Below, piece by piece: positions 16,761 to 24,267 of a stretch of DNA of 32,165 nt. The translations under genes were made by a program, and so were the position numbers. This DNA comes from Pleurocapsaceae cyanobacterium CSU_1_1 (GTDB lineage: Bacteria > Cyanobacteriota > Cyanobacteriia > Cyanobacteriales > Xenococcaceae). The notes beneath the pieces were generated by a model. The model did not search any database, was not told the DNA's origin, and saw nothing but the letters and a program-made list of their open reading frames with translations. The first letter of the stretch is position 1. Each line of letters opens with the position of its first letter. The stretch is from the NCBI GenBank assembly GCA_012034765.1, contig JAAUOU010000051.1, positions 1 to 32,165 on the forward strand, written 5' to 3'.

Positions 16761-18434
16761 TTAAAAGCTAAAAGTGGTTCGCAATGCACCAATAAATAAA
16801 TCATCATTGTTATCATTATTATCTGGTTTATTGACATAGATCACCCCAGGAGTGATAGCAATATTATCGTTAAGCTGATATTGATAAAAAGCCTCGGCGT
16901 GCAAAGATTTCTCTTCATCTTCGCCAAACCCTGGTGTATCAATACTAGAACTGCTGACCCAAGGTTCCATCCCAATTATGATTCCTCCTAGACTGCCTTC
17001 TTTACCTAAATCAGGAAAGGCTAGGGTAGCTGCCCAGTTCCAGATATCCTGTGAGCCACGTTCCACCGTCTGTCCATCGACGCTGACAGTATCTAGGGTT
17101 CTAACCTTACTTAAACCACCCCAGCCGCCAATGACAAGGCGATCGCTCAAGGCATAAGAAAACTGTGCGCCATAGGAATTGCTTGATGTTGGTACACCAC
17201 CTTCCAACTCACCAGGATCTATAGTATTGGGATCATCTATCTCTGTTGAGGTTAAGGATTGGATATTGGCTAAATCACTCCCAACACCAGTATCACTTTG
17301 GTTATAACCATTAACATAAGTCAGAGCAATACCTAGCTTTTCAAAGGGAGTGATAGTTAACTGTCCCAGGGCGCTATAAGAACCATTAAATAAACCCGCT
17401 CCCTGATTAGGATCGCTGGCTTCTCCAGCTAAATATCCCGCACTAAATTCCAGCTTGTCACCAAAACTATGAATTATGCCCAAACCCGTCTCTCCTGGAG
17501 GAGAATAAATTGGACTACGAGTACCAAAAGCTGAAATTGCTCCCGATCCGCCATCCCCGTCTAACACACTCAGGGTATTAGCAATATCATCCGCAGCTAG
17601 TCCTGCTGCACCAATCAACACATTAGTATTCTCGCCAATCGGGCGATCGTAAAACAAGACTTCTAAAGCTAAATTATTATCATCAGGTTGAGCAAAGGCA
17701 AGTTCTCCCTGAAATGTACCCGTGGTTTCGGCAAATTCAGGAAAGTTACCTGTAGATAAACGAGTAAACAGTAAATCTTCCCCTGTAAAGCTAGTGTTTA
17801 ACTCCAGACGAGTGCGATAGCCCAAAACAGGTACTTGATCGAGATCGCCGTTATCATCTGCGTTTAAATCTGCGTTAGAACCGCTAAGTACACTAGCAAC
17901 GCCAAAGATCGCCTCTCCTTCTAGTTTAGTGGTAGTGGAGAACTGACTATCTTCCAGTACCGCAGTTCTGCTTTCAAGCTCGTCAACTCTGCCACCGAGA
18001 CTGGCTAATTCTGCCTCAAATTCTTGGTTTAATCTATTAATTGCTTCTAAATCTTCTTGGCTAACAGAACTTTGAGAAGAAGCAATTAGGCGTTCAATTT
18101 GATTTAAGCAAGAGTTCAAACCCGCAGCAAACTCATAACGAGTCAGGGGTTGATTACCTCGATAGGTTTGATTAGGAAATCCAGCAATACAGCCGTAACG
18201 ATCAACCAAGCTTCTTAAAGCTTCATAAGCCCAGTCCGTCGGCGAAACATCCCTTAACTGGTTAACGTTACTTACTTGTCCTAGATTATTATTTTGACTT
18301 TCTTGTCCGTATTGTTCTACTTGTTTAAGTAGTTCGCTGGATTTTGTTTGAGCCTGGGCTGGACAAGCATATAAACCTGCAACTAAAGCAATAAAAATAA
18401 CTGGGGCAGTTTTAACCAAAGAAACCTTGACCAT
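16761..18434 (-). CDS. SLH-domain outer-membrane porin, cyanobacterial iron-uptake porin type
   Basis: About 557 residues from the ATG at 18434, chosen because GAGG lies 7 bases upstream and a clean signal peptide follows (MVKVSLVKTAPVIFIAL... ending AQA). The mature protein has an SLH domain (about residues 60-110: SPTDWAYEALRSLVDRYGC, FPNQTYRGNQPLTRYEF), a short coiled coil (about 125-160), then an OprB-like beta barrel ending in a terminal Phe (ALRTTFSF), the usual outer-membrane insertion signal. Family members let inorganic ions including iron through the outer membrane. It follows the imelysin gene by 49 bp and is probably co-transcribed. A Fur-like sequence lies in that gap. Confidence 0.9.
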   Translation of the reverse strand: MVKVSLVKTAPVIFIALVAGLYACPAQAQTKSSELLKQVEQYGQESQNNNLGQVSNVNQLRDVSPTDWAYEALRSLVDRYGCIAGFPNQTYRGNQPLTRYEFAAGLNSCLNQIERLIASSQSSVSQEDLEAINRLNQEFEAELASLGGRVDELESRTAVLEDSQFSTTTKLEGEAIFGVASVLSGSNADLNADDNGDLDQVPVLGYRTRLELNTSFTGEDLLFTRLSTGNFPEFAETTGTFQGELAFAQPDDNNLALEVLFYDRPIGENTNVLIGAAGLAADDIANTLSVLDGDGGSGAISAFGTRSPIYSPPGETGLGIIHSFGDKLEFSAGYLAGEASDPNQGAGLFNGSYSALGQLTITPFEKLGIALTYVNGYNQSDTGVGSDLANIQSLTSTEIDDPNTIDPGELEGGVPTSSNSYGAQFSYALSDRLVIGGWGGLSKVRTLDTVSVDGQTVERGSQDIWNWAATLAFPDLGKEGSLGGIIIGMEPWVSSSSIDTPGFGEDEEKSLHAEAFYQYQLNDNIAITPGVIYVNKPDNNDNNDDLFIGALRTTFSF

Positions 18435-18460
18435 AATAATCCTCACACACAAATTCTAAC

Positions 18461-18479
18461 GGTAATAATAATGATTTTA
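18461..18479 (-). promoter_or_regulatory. Possible Fur box upstream of the porin gene
   Basis: The plus-strand 19-mer GGTAATAATAATGATTTTA agrees with the classical Fur consensus at 14 of 19 positions by eye. It lies about 27 bp upstream of the porin ATG. AT-rich spacer DNA can match by chance, so this is tentative. Confidence 0.3.
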
Positions 18480-18483
18480 CTTT

Positions 18484-19368
18484 TCAAGCAATACCCAACT
18501 TATTTTGAGCATTGACTAGTCTATCGCGAAAACGATAAGCAGCATTAACAATTTCGCCTCTTTGGGTAGCATTTAGACCACTATAGGGTTGGGCTGCAAC
18601 CTGACCTTGAGTAAAATAAGGAGCAACAGTTGCGATCGCTGCTTCATAGGCTGTCTTAGCTTCGGTAAAAACAGCAGGATCAACACTTTCTAGCGCCGCT
18701 GCAAAAGGCTCAAACTGGCTATAGATACCTTTCCAATTTTCCTGAAAAATCAACAGACTTTGATCTGACCAAGTTTCTTCTTCACTAGAAATTTTCTTAG
18801 CAGGAATTTCTGTTGCTAAAGCGATCATGCCTTCAAAATGAGAAGGAGAATCAAAGTTTTCTCTGGCTTTTAAATCAGTCATTAAAGTTTTGATACTGGC
18901 AACTAACCCTTGAGCATAGGGTAATGCGGTTTTTAAATCACCATCACGATAAATTAAAGCTTCAATACGGTGAAACCCTTTAAAAGCTTTGTCTAATTCT
19001 CCATGATCAAAAGCATAAGGTCGAGCATCAATATCGCGATCGCTTGCTTCAAAATTGAGTGCTAATACCTCGATCTGCTCATAGGGAGGACGCGATTCTA
19101 CATAAGTTGTTTTAGCTGCCTCTAAGTCTCCACTAGCGATCGCTGCTTCTAATGCTTCTACTAACGGTAGTTGTTTGGTAGCTTGGTCTTGGAAATAGGT
19201 TAATCCTGCATCTACTTGAGCAGCATATTTATCTGCCTGTGCTAACAATCTTGGTTGATTAGTCTTTTGAGCTTGGGCAGAATGTTTTAGCTGAGATACG
19301 GTTACCGCTCCTAAACTTACTATACCTACTCCTTTTAAAAGTCTGCGCCGATTTAACTTGATATTCAT
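18484..19368 (-). CDS. Tat-exported EfeM/EfeO-like imelysin (M75) family protein
   Basis: 294 residues. The N-terminus has a twin-arginine signal (NRRRLLKG, then a hydrophobic stretch and AQA). The mature part is the helical EfeO/imelysin domain: SRPPYEQIEVLA, DARPYAFDHGELDKAF, and the HxxE motif in GFHRIEALIYRDGD. It lacks the N-terminal cupredoxin domain of E. coli EfeO and so is closer to EfeM-type proteins. EfeU and EfeB are not adjacent. The family is tied to periplasmic iron handling. Its place between an exported phosphatase and an iron-type porin in one probable operon (gaps 43 and 49 bp) supports an iron role. Confidence 0.87.
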   Translation of the reverse strand: MNIKLNRRRLLKGVGIVSLGAVTVSQLKHSAQAQKTNQPRLLAQADKYAAQVDAGLTYFQDQATKQLPLVEALEAAIASGDLEAAKTTYVESRPPYEQIEVLALNFEASDRDIDARPYAFDHGELDKAFKGFHRIEALIYRDGDLKTALPYAQGLVASIKTLMTDLKARENFDSPSHFEGMIALATEIPAKKISSEEETWSDQSLLIFQENWKGIYSQFEPFAAALESVDPAVFTEAKTAYEAAIATVAPYFTQGQVAAQPYSGLNATQRGEIVNAAYRFRDRLVNAQNKLGIA

Positions 19369-19411
19369 GAGCTAATTTGTCTTCTTGATTTTGTAGTTTT
19401 TAGATCTTGTT

Positions 19412-20152
19412 TTATAGTTCCGCCCATTCTTCAGGCAGCAGATTAGCCATGACTTCAAAACCGCCATTCCCGTCTGGTTTTACTACATAAGCCATTCCTT
19501 GAGGATCGGGATAAATACCTGTTGCTGCTTCAAAAATATCATCGTGACCGACAATGATGTTGTTAGTGCCATCTTCAGGTACAGCAGTAAGCAGGGGCGT
19601 TACATTAGCTTTCATCTTTTCCATCTGCTCATCGGTATAGTCTTCAAAGGGAAGAAAATTTAAAGCAGGATCTTTTTCGTAATTTCCAAAAGCCAAGGCT
19701 GCGCTATTCCAAGCACGACAATATTCACTGGTGGTAACTTTGCCCAGAGGAATTTCCGATGCAGCAAAAGCATCGCCAATTGCCAATGCTTGCTGAACGC
19801 CTTCTTCACTTAGTACTCTTTGAGTTGAGCAATCATTCACATTTGCTGTTACCTGATCGGCGTAATCTTTCTCGGTTTGAGTGTGTCTAAAGTAGATTAC
19901 ATAACCGCCATTTTGCAGTTCACTCAATAATTCTGCTCCACTCATTTTGTCTTGAAAGTCGGCGTTTGCTTGTTCCCCAGGACTTAATTGTGTGTCCCCT
20001 TCTCCACCTTCTCCACCCTGAGCCATGATTGCAGTATTGGCGCGATCGTGTTTGGCGATCGCTGATGAAGATTCTCCCGCATCTACTGTATTGCCAGATA
20101 GACCAACTGTTGTCATTAATCCCAGCGCTAAAAATAATTTTACTGATTTCAT
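19412..20152 (-). CDS. Exported histidine phosphatase family protein
   Basis: About 246 residues from the ATG at 20152 (MKSVKLFLALGLMTTVG... signal peptide). A GTG eight codons upstream is also open. The histidine-phosphatase residues are present: the phospho-acceptor in YFRHTQTEKD, where RHT replaces the common RHG, an Arg in SEYCRAWNSA, and a second His in IVGHDDIF. After the signal peptide there is a Gly/Glu-rich low-complexity linker (GGEGGEGD). It leads the probable three-gene operon with the imelysin and the porin. Substrate is unknown; a phytate- or organophosphate-iron link would be speculation. Confidence 0.85.
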   Translation of the reverse strand: MKSVKLFLALGLMTTVGLSGNTVDAGESSSAIAKHDRANTAIMAQGGEGGEGDTQLSPGEQANADFQDKMSGAELLSELQNGGYVIYFRHTQTEKDYADQVTANVNDCSTQRVLSEEGVQQALAIGDAFAASEIPLGKVTTSEYCRAWNSAALAFGNYEKDPALNFLPFEDYTDEQMEKMKANVTPLLTAVPEDGTNNIIVGHDDIFEAATGIYPDPQGMAYVVKPDGNGGFEVMANLLPEEWAEL

Positions 20153-20233
20153 CTTAAGAAAGTTTTTGTTATACACTAGAACTTATGAGAATACATTTAA
20201 TGAGAAATCTTGTCAAATAGCCCATTTAAAAAA

Positions 20234-21559
20234 CTAAAAAACGAATTTTAGCTGGATACTCCAAGACTCAGGTTGACTACGCACAATTTCTATTTGCTGA
20301 ATAAATTCACGAAAATAAAACCGCCTTTCTGTTTCAGATAAGTCTAGCCAGAATTGTGGTAGAGAAACAGCTTGAGCGATCGCTTTTAAATTACCTGGAG
20401 GTAGTTGGGCTAGATTGATTTCTAGCTGGGCAATTTCGCTACGAAGTTTGTAGGTACGCAAGGCAACAGTTTCTTGGTCTAAGATACCTTGCTCTTCTAA
20501 GTGGGGTAATTGCTGGAGTATGGCTTGTTTCTCGAAAATCTTTTGTTGATGAGAATTCTTCATAGCAGACTCAGGAGAAAGTTTTAACTGAGCAACTGCC
20601 AAGGGTAGTTCTAGGCAAATTTTGTTAATGGTTTGAGCCAAAACTTGTTCATAGGCGATCGCTTTACACTTGATTCTTTGGGGACATTTAGGGCAACGCA
20701 GATATAAGTATTCAGTTTTTTGGTGATGTTGTGTTACGCGAGCAATATTCATCCCTAACTGACAATACTGACAGACGACTAAACCCGCCAAAGATCGAGG
20801 TGCGCTGGCGGTGCGACTAGGTAGAGAGCGATTACGACGCAGCAGACGATCTATTTGCGCTGCTTCTTCTGGATTAATAATTGCCGTGTGGGTATGGGAA
20901 ATTATTGACTGATCTTGAGATTGTTTTTTATATTGTAAACTGCCTCGATACACAGGATTAGTCAGCCAATTGCGTCCTGTGGTGGGGGAAATTTTTTTCC
21001 CATAACGCTTTTCTAGATAACGAACTGCACCCCGCAAAGAACCAAATAAAATAAACCTTTCAAAAAAATCTTTAACTACTGGAGCTGTACTTTTATCCAC
21101 CAGATAACGATCTTGTCCGCGACGATATCCATAGGGTGCTTTCCCAGGAGGAGGCAGCATTTTTAAACGATTACGAGCATGACCTTGTTCGAGGCGCTGA
21201 CGCTGCTTATTGGTCTGTATTTCTTGCAGTAAATTACTTAATTTAAGCTTTAATTGTTCGCGCTCAAACTGACTCCATTGGGGCGAACTATAGTCTTGTT
21301 CTGTCGCAATAATCTCCACCCCCAAAGATTCTAATTGATTAAGGCGATCGCAAATTATCTCAAGATTGTCTCCCAATTCCTCAAGTCGACGAACTAGCAA
21401 ATACTTAGGTGCTGCTAATGTACAGTCTGCAATTAACTGTTGCAGTTGTTGATGTTCTCCCCTGTCTTGATAAATGCGATCGACTTCTAAACCCCAGATG
21501 TTTTGATTGGGAGCAGTTTCTAATAAAGGATCGCTATATAAATAAGCAATAATTTTCAT
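20234..21559 (-). CDS. Serine-recombinase-like protein with degenerate catalytic domain
   Basis: 441 residues with the layout of a large serine recombinase: resolvase-like N-terminal domain (1-95), long helix (about 105-130), recombinase domain (about 135-240, APYGYRRG, GSLRGAVRYLE, NWLTNPVYRG), zinc ribbon (about 265-300, CQYC...CPKC), and a coiled segment. The active site is altered. The usual YARVS reads AYLYSDP, the DRxG arginine segment reads GEHQQL, and the LDRLGR motif reads LEELGDN. The essential arginines are therefore not where they should be. The DNA-binding half looks intact, so it may bind DNA without recombining it. HIP1 octamers in the gene suggest long residence rather than recent arrival. 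Confidence 0.85.
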   Translation of the reverse strand: MKIIAYLYSDPLLETAPNQNIWGLEVDRIYQDRGEHQQLQQLIADCTLAAPKYLLVRRLEELGDNLEIICDRLNQLESLGVEIIATEQDYSSPQWSQFEREQLKLKLSNLLQEIQTNKQRQRLEQGHARNRLKMLPPPGKAPYGYRRGQDRYLVDKSTAPVVKDFFERFILFGSLRGAVRYLEKRYGKKISPTTGRNWLTNPVYRGSLQYKKQSQDQSIISHTHTAIINPEEAAQIDRLLRRNRSLPSRTASAPRSLAGLVVCQYCQLGMNIARVTQHHQKTEYLYLRCPKCPQRIKCKAIAYEQVLAQTINKICLELPLAVAQLKLSPESAMKNSHQQKIFEKQAILQQLPHLEEQGILDQETVALRTYKLRSEIAQLEINLAQLPPGNLKAIAQAVSLPQFWLDLSETERRFYFREFIQQIEIVRSQPESWSIQLKFVF

Positions 21560-21608
21560 GGAGTAATCTTTAGTTGATAAATTTTAGTTAGAGATTATTC
21601 CGCTCATA

Positions 21609-21638
21609 TTAATAGGCAATAGCTTTATAGTCTATCAA
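21609..21638 (-). promoter_or_regulatory. Possible promoter of the recombinase-like gene
   Basis: On the minus strand TTGATA (21633-21638) and TATTAA (21609-21614) are 18 bp apart and lie about 50-75 bp upstream of the recombinase-like start. The CRP-type site is just upstream of the -35-like hexamer. Position and spacing are reasonable but AT-rich DNA makes chance matches likely. Confidence 0.3.
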
Positions 21639-21644
21639 TTTTTA

Positions 21645-21660
21645 TGTGACAGAGATCACA
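21645..21660. promoter_or_regulatory. CRP/SyCRP1-type operator
   Basis: TGTGACAGAGATCACA is a perfect TGTGA-N6-TCACA palindrome, the consensus of CRP and of cyanobacterial SyCRP1. It lies in the divergent intergenic region, 86 bp from the recombinase-like start and 183 bp before the candidate Cys-rich ORF. Confidence 0.6.
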
Positions 21661-21766
21661 TGTAAGTTAATTTTTTTGTAAAATATACAACATCTTTATA
21701 TTTTTTAATAAGCATTTAATAATTGCTGTAAATGCTTTTAATTTAAATGATATAGCTAGATAATTA

Positions 21767-21792
21767 TGATTGAAATCTTAGAGTTTCAATCA
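21767..21792. other. Perfect 9-bp stem-loop in the 21.6-22.0 kb intergenic region
   Basis: TGATTGAAA, an 8-nt loop and TTTCAATCA form a perfect stem. It lies between the CRP-type site and the candidate small ORF. There is no T-run, so it may be a leader structure or operator rather than a terminator. Confidence 0.5.
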
Positions 21793-21842
21793 AATTTTAA
21801 CTTAATAATATTGGTAACCGTCCCAGTGTCTAACGAAAAAAG

Positions 21843-21983
21843 GTGATTTTTAATGGGCATGATGTTCTAAATCAATTAGAATGTGCTTGTTGTGGCAAAA
21901 AACCAGAGGGGCACTGCCTTGTGAAGCAGCAACAAGAGTTAAATAAAAATAAAATTTACTTAGCTAATGCCATCTACTGCTAA
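21843..21983 (+). CDS. Candidate 46-residue Cys-rich small protein
   Basis: An open frame from GTG at 21843 to TAA at 21981-21983 encodes 46 residues containing LECACCGKKPEGHC and ending in Cys. The CxCC...HC spacing looks like a small metal-binding knuckle. The in-frame stop TAA five codons upstream fixes the longest start. No clear ribosome site is seen, only AAAAAAGG directly before the GTG. I do not recognise the family; it is not the standard SmtA metallothionein pattern. It ends 8 bp before the next gene, consistent with a two-gene transcript. It could also be the tail of a decayed gene or chance. Confidence 0.35.
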   Translation: MIFNGHDVLNQLECACCGKKPEGHCLVKQQQELNKNKIYLANAIYC

Positions 21984-21991
21984 ATTTTAAA

Positions 21992-22594
21992 ATGGGAAAC
22001 AGTGATTTAGCAGTTATGGAATTACATCAAAAAACTTTATTAGAAAAAAGAAGCTTTTATTTATTATCAAACAAACTGAAGCTGTATCTTAAAAATAGAG
22101 AAGGTGAACACGAAAATTATCTAAGCTATGAAAGTCTTACTGGAGAAGCAAAAATATGTTGTCAGCAAAATTCAAAGCTGCTATTTATCGCTATTGCTCT
22201 GCTGACTTTTTCGGCATGTATCTTGTTACAAAGCTTGATAATTAACCAAGGATTTATTTATAGTATTATTCCTCTAATTATTGCCTTTTTATCGGGAATT
22301 ATATATCAGTATCGGCAACAAAACTACATTATTTTAGAAACTAGCGATCGCCGAAAAGTTGTATTTCTAAGAGACGAACCAAATCGTCAAGCTTTAGATC
22401 AATTCTTAGCGCAATTATGGGTCTATCGTAAGCGATATTTAAGAGAAAAATATTTTTATATTAATTACAATCACGATTTAAAACAACAGACACAAAGGTT
22501 AAGGTGGTTATTGGAGCAAAATGTGATTAGTAACGCAGAATATCGATTTGCTCAAGAAGACTGGATTATCGATCGCAGTTATCAGGCTAGTTGA
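21992..22594 (+). CDS. Two-helix membrane protein with PH-like and SHOCT-like parts, unknown function
   Basis: 200 residues. Residues 1-60 are hydrophilic (YLSYESLTGEAKICC), two adjacent membrane helices span about 63-105, then YIILETSDRRKVVFLRDEPNRQALDQFLAQL resembles the second half of a split PH-like domain. The C-terminal QRLRWLLEQNVISNAEYRFAQEDW resembles a SHOCT motif, a short oligomerising tail. An alternative start is the Met at residue 9. No enzymatic motif is seen. Its neighbours give no functional hint beyond a possible shared transcript with the candidate Cys-rich ORF. Confidence 0.7.
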   Translation: MGNSDLAVMELHQKTLLEKRSFYLLSNKLKLYLKNREGEHENYLSYESLTGEAKICCQQNSKLLFIAIALLTFSACILLQSLIINQGFIYSIIPLIIAFLSGIIYQYRQQNYIILETSDRRKVVFLRDEPNRQALDQFLAQLWVYRKRYLREKYFYINYNHDLKQQTQRLRWLLEQNVISNAEYRFAQEDWIIDRSYQAS

Positions 22595-22607
22595 AATTCA
22601 CGATTAA

Positions 22608-22696
22608 GGTCAGGTTCCCTGCCGTCCTAAAGGATATATCCGCAGGTGTATCCTTTAGGACACCTTCGGATATAAAACGACAGGGCTTGCCTGACC
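22608..22696. repeat. Nested palindromic dispersed repeat
   Basis: Outer arms GGTCAGG (22608-22614) and CCTGACC (22690-22696) enclose a second pair, CCCTG and CAGGG. Inside is a perfect 13-bp pair, GTCCTAAAGGATA (22624-22636) and TATCCTTTAGGAC (22649-22661). The 15-mer GTATCCTTTAGGACA also occurs inside the IS5-type transposase gene at 32027-32041. The element lies just after the membrane-protein stop and ends about 60 bp before the next start. Confidence 0.8.
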
Positions 22697-22758
22697 GTTG
22701 GTCAAAATGCGGGGAAGGCAATGCTTTGCCCTCACAGAAGTACAGCATAAAGTAAATT

Positions 22759-23589
22759 ATGAAGTTGGCGATTATTGGTTGTGGGTATGTAGGTAGTGCG
22801 GTGGCTCGCTTGTGGCGCACAGCAGGCAATGAGGTCACGGTGACTACCACTACAGCGGAGAAAGTAGAAGAATTACAGGCGATCGCATCTAAAGTAGCTG
22901 TGTTGACAGGGAATGATTTATCAGGCTTGAAGCAAATAGTAGCTAACCAAGATGCAGTTTTGTTGAGTATTGGCTCAAAACAGCGTACTCCTGAAATTTA
23001 TCGTCAGACGTATTTAGCAACAGCCCAGAATTTAGTAGGGGCAATTAAAAATAATTCTGGAGTTAAGCAGCTTATTTATACTAGTAGCTACGGGGTAATT
23101 AATAATACCAGCGGTGATACTATCGATGAAACCGTTACCGTCAACCCCAAAGACGAATTTGGTGAAATTCTCGCTCAGACAGAGCAGGTGTTACTCAACG
23201 CATCAGCAGCAGATTTAAAAACCTGTATTTTGCGCTTAACAGGCATATACGGAACAGGAAGAGAGTTAATCAAGATCTTTAGACGAGTTGCTGGGACAAC
23301 TCGCCCAGGATCGGGAGAAAGTTATACTAACTGGGTTCATTTAGAAGATATTGTGCGGGCGATCAATTTTGCTAAAGACAAACAGCTACAAGGCATCTAT
23401 CACCTAAATAGCGATGAATTGATGACCACTAAAGAGTTTCTCCAAAAATTGTTTGAGGCTCACGATCTGCCTCCTGTTACCTGGGATAGTTCCCAGACTT
23501 CCAGTCGTACTTACAATATGAAACTGTCTAATCAAAAAATAAAAAGTGCAGGTTTTGAATTAGCCCATCCAAAAATTGAGTTTACGTAG
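22759..23589 (+). CDS. NAD-dependent epimerase/dehydratase (SDR) family protein, YeeZ-like
   Basis: 276 residues with an N-terminal Rossmann fold, MKLAIIGCGYVGSAVARLW, whose GxGxxG motif binds NAD(P). The middle has LIYTSSYGVIN, where the canonical YxxxK triad is not evident, followed by RLTGIYGTGRELI and NWVHLEDIVRAI. These are typical of atypical extended SDRs related to E. coli YeeZ, of unknown substrate. A small GGCAA/TTGCC hairpin lies in the upstream gap. Enzyme class is fairly sure; reaction unknown. Confidence 0.8.
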   Translation: MKLAIIGCGYVGSAVARLWRTAGNEVTVTTTTAEKVEELQAIASKVAVLTGNDLSGLKQIVANQDAVLLSIGSKQRTPEIYRQTYLATAQNLVGAIKNNSGVKQLIYTSSYGVINNTSGDTIDETVTVNPKDEFGEILAQTEQVLLNASAADLKTCILRLTGIYGTGRELIKIFRRVAGTTRPGSGESYTNWVHLEDIVRAINFAKDKQLQGIYHLNSDELMTTKEFLQKLFEAHDLPPVTWDSSQTSSRTYNMKLSNQKIKSAGFELAHPKIEFT

Positions 23590-23918
23590 GGGTTAACGCC
23601 CTAAAGAGCGATCGCCTTGATAATGAGATCGGGGATTTAATTAAGCAAAGTTAATTGTTTTGCACATTCTAGCTTGCGTAAATTATTACTTTCGGTACTC
23701 CAGACATTAAAATATATTTAATTTCTTTTTATTTTACCAAGTCTCTCATTACTTTTGAGAAATGATATAACTGGAAATGTTTTACTGATGCCTTATCTCT
23801 CTAGCTACTTTTGAAAATTGGTATTAGCTGATAGTTATATTTCCGCTATAGATCTTATTCAGCTATTTACGGCTTCGTTTTTCTTTGTTAGTTGGCTATT
23901 TTTAAAGCCCGAATAATC
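23590..23918. other. AT-rich intergenic region, no gene seen
   Basis: It holds a HIP1-like GCGATCGC, a palindrome ATTAAAATATATTTAAT near 23706, and small imperfect hairpins around TCTCATTACTTTTGAGA. No ORF, tRNA or terminator is convincing. Confidence 0.6.
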
Positions 23919-24125
23919 ATGAGTATTAATTATTTATTTAATAAACCCAAGTTTGCCCCTAATCAAACAGTTCGCTTTATCGGAGGCATGGGTGAAATTA
24001 AAAGTATTCAACAGCAAGATAGTCGTTGGGTTTATAATATCGAAATGAGTCTGGGAGCAGAACCCAATTTTGGTAGAGTAGGGGCGGAGACAACTGTTGT
24101 TTTAGCAGAACAAGATCTCCGTTGA
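23919..24125 (+). CDS. Small conserved cyanobacterial protein of unknown function
   Basis: 68 residues from the ATG at 23919 (MSINYLFNKPKF...). A TTG further upstream is open but adds an unlikely tail. The sequence QTVRFIGGMGEIKSIQ, SRWVYNIEMSLGAEPNFGRVGAETTV reads as a compact beta-barrel (SH3/KOW-like) fold and resembles small proteins found across cyanobacteria. No catalytic motif is present. It stands alone. Confidence 0.7.
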   Translation: MSINYLFNKPKFAPNQTVRFIGGMGEIKSIQQQDSRWVYNIEMSLGAEPNFGRVGAETTVVLAEQDLR

Positions 24126-24267
24126 GCAAGACTTACCGTCTAAGCTTTGTTATTAATTGGTTGAATAAGCTGAGTGGGCAAAAATTTCTGATTTATCTAG
24201 AGATATTCTGGTTAATCTATAATTTTGCTGTTATCCTGAATCTTGCTTTAACCAGTTATTCAAGCAT

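Noticed and set aside
20174-20234. Fur box upstream of the phosphatase gene
   Set aside because: Two TGAGAA-type direct repeats are present (TGAGAATACATTTAATGAGA), but they are not an inverted pair and match the Fur consensus poorly.
21760-21800. Single CRISPR-like repeat (GATTGAAA...TTTCAATC)
   Set aside because: The hairpin contains the familiar GAAA/TTTC end motif of CRISPR repeats, but it occurs once, with no repeat-spacer periodicity and no cas genes.
23892-23918. TTG-started upstream extension of the small conserved protein
   Set aside because: The nine extra residues (MAIFKARII) do not resemble the family start; the ATG at 23919 fits better.
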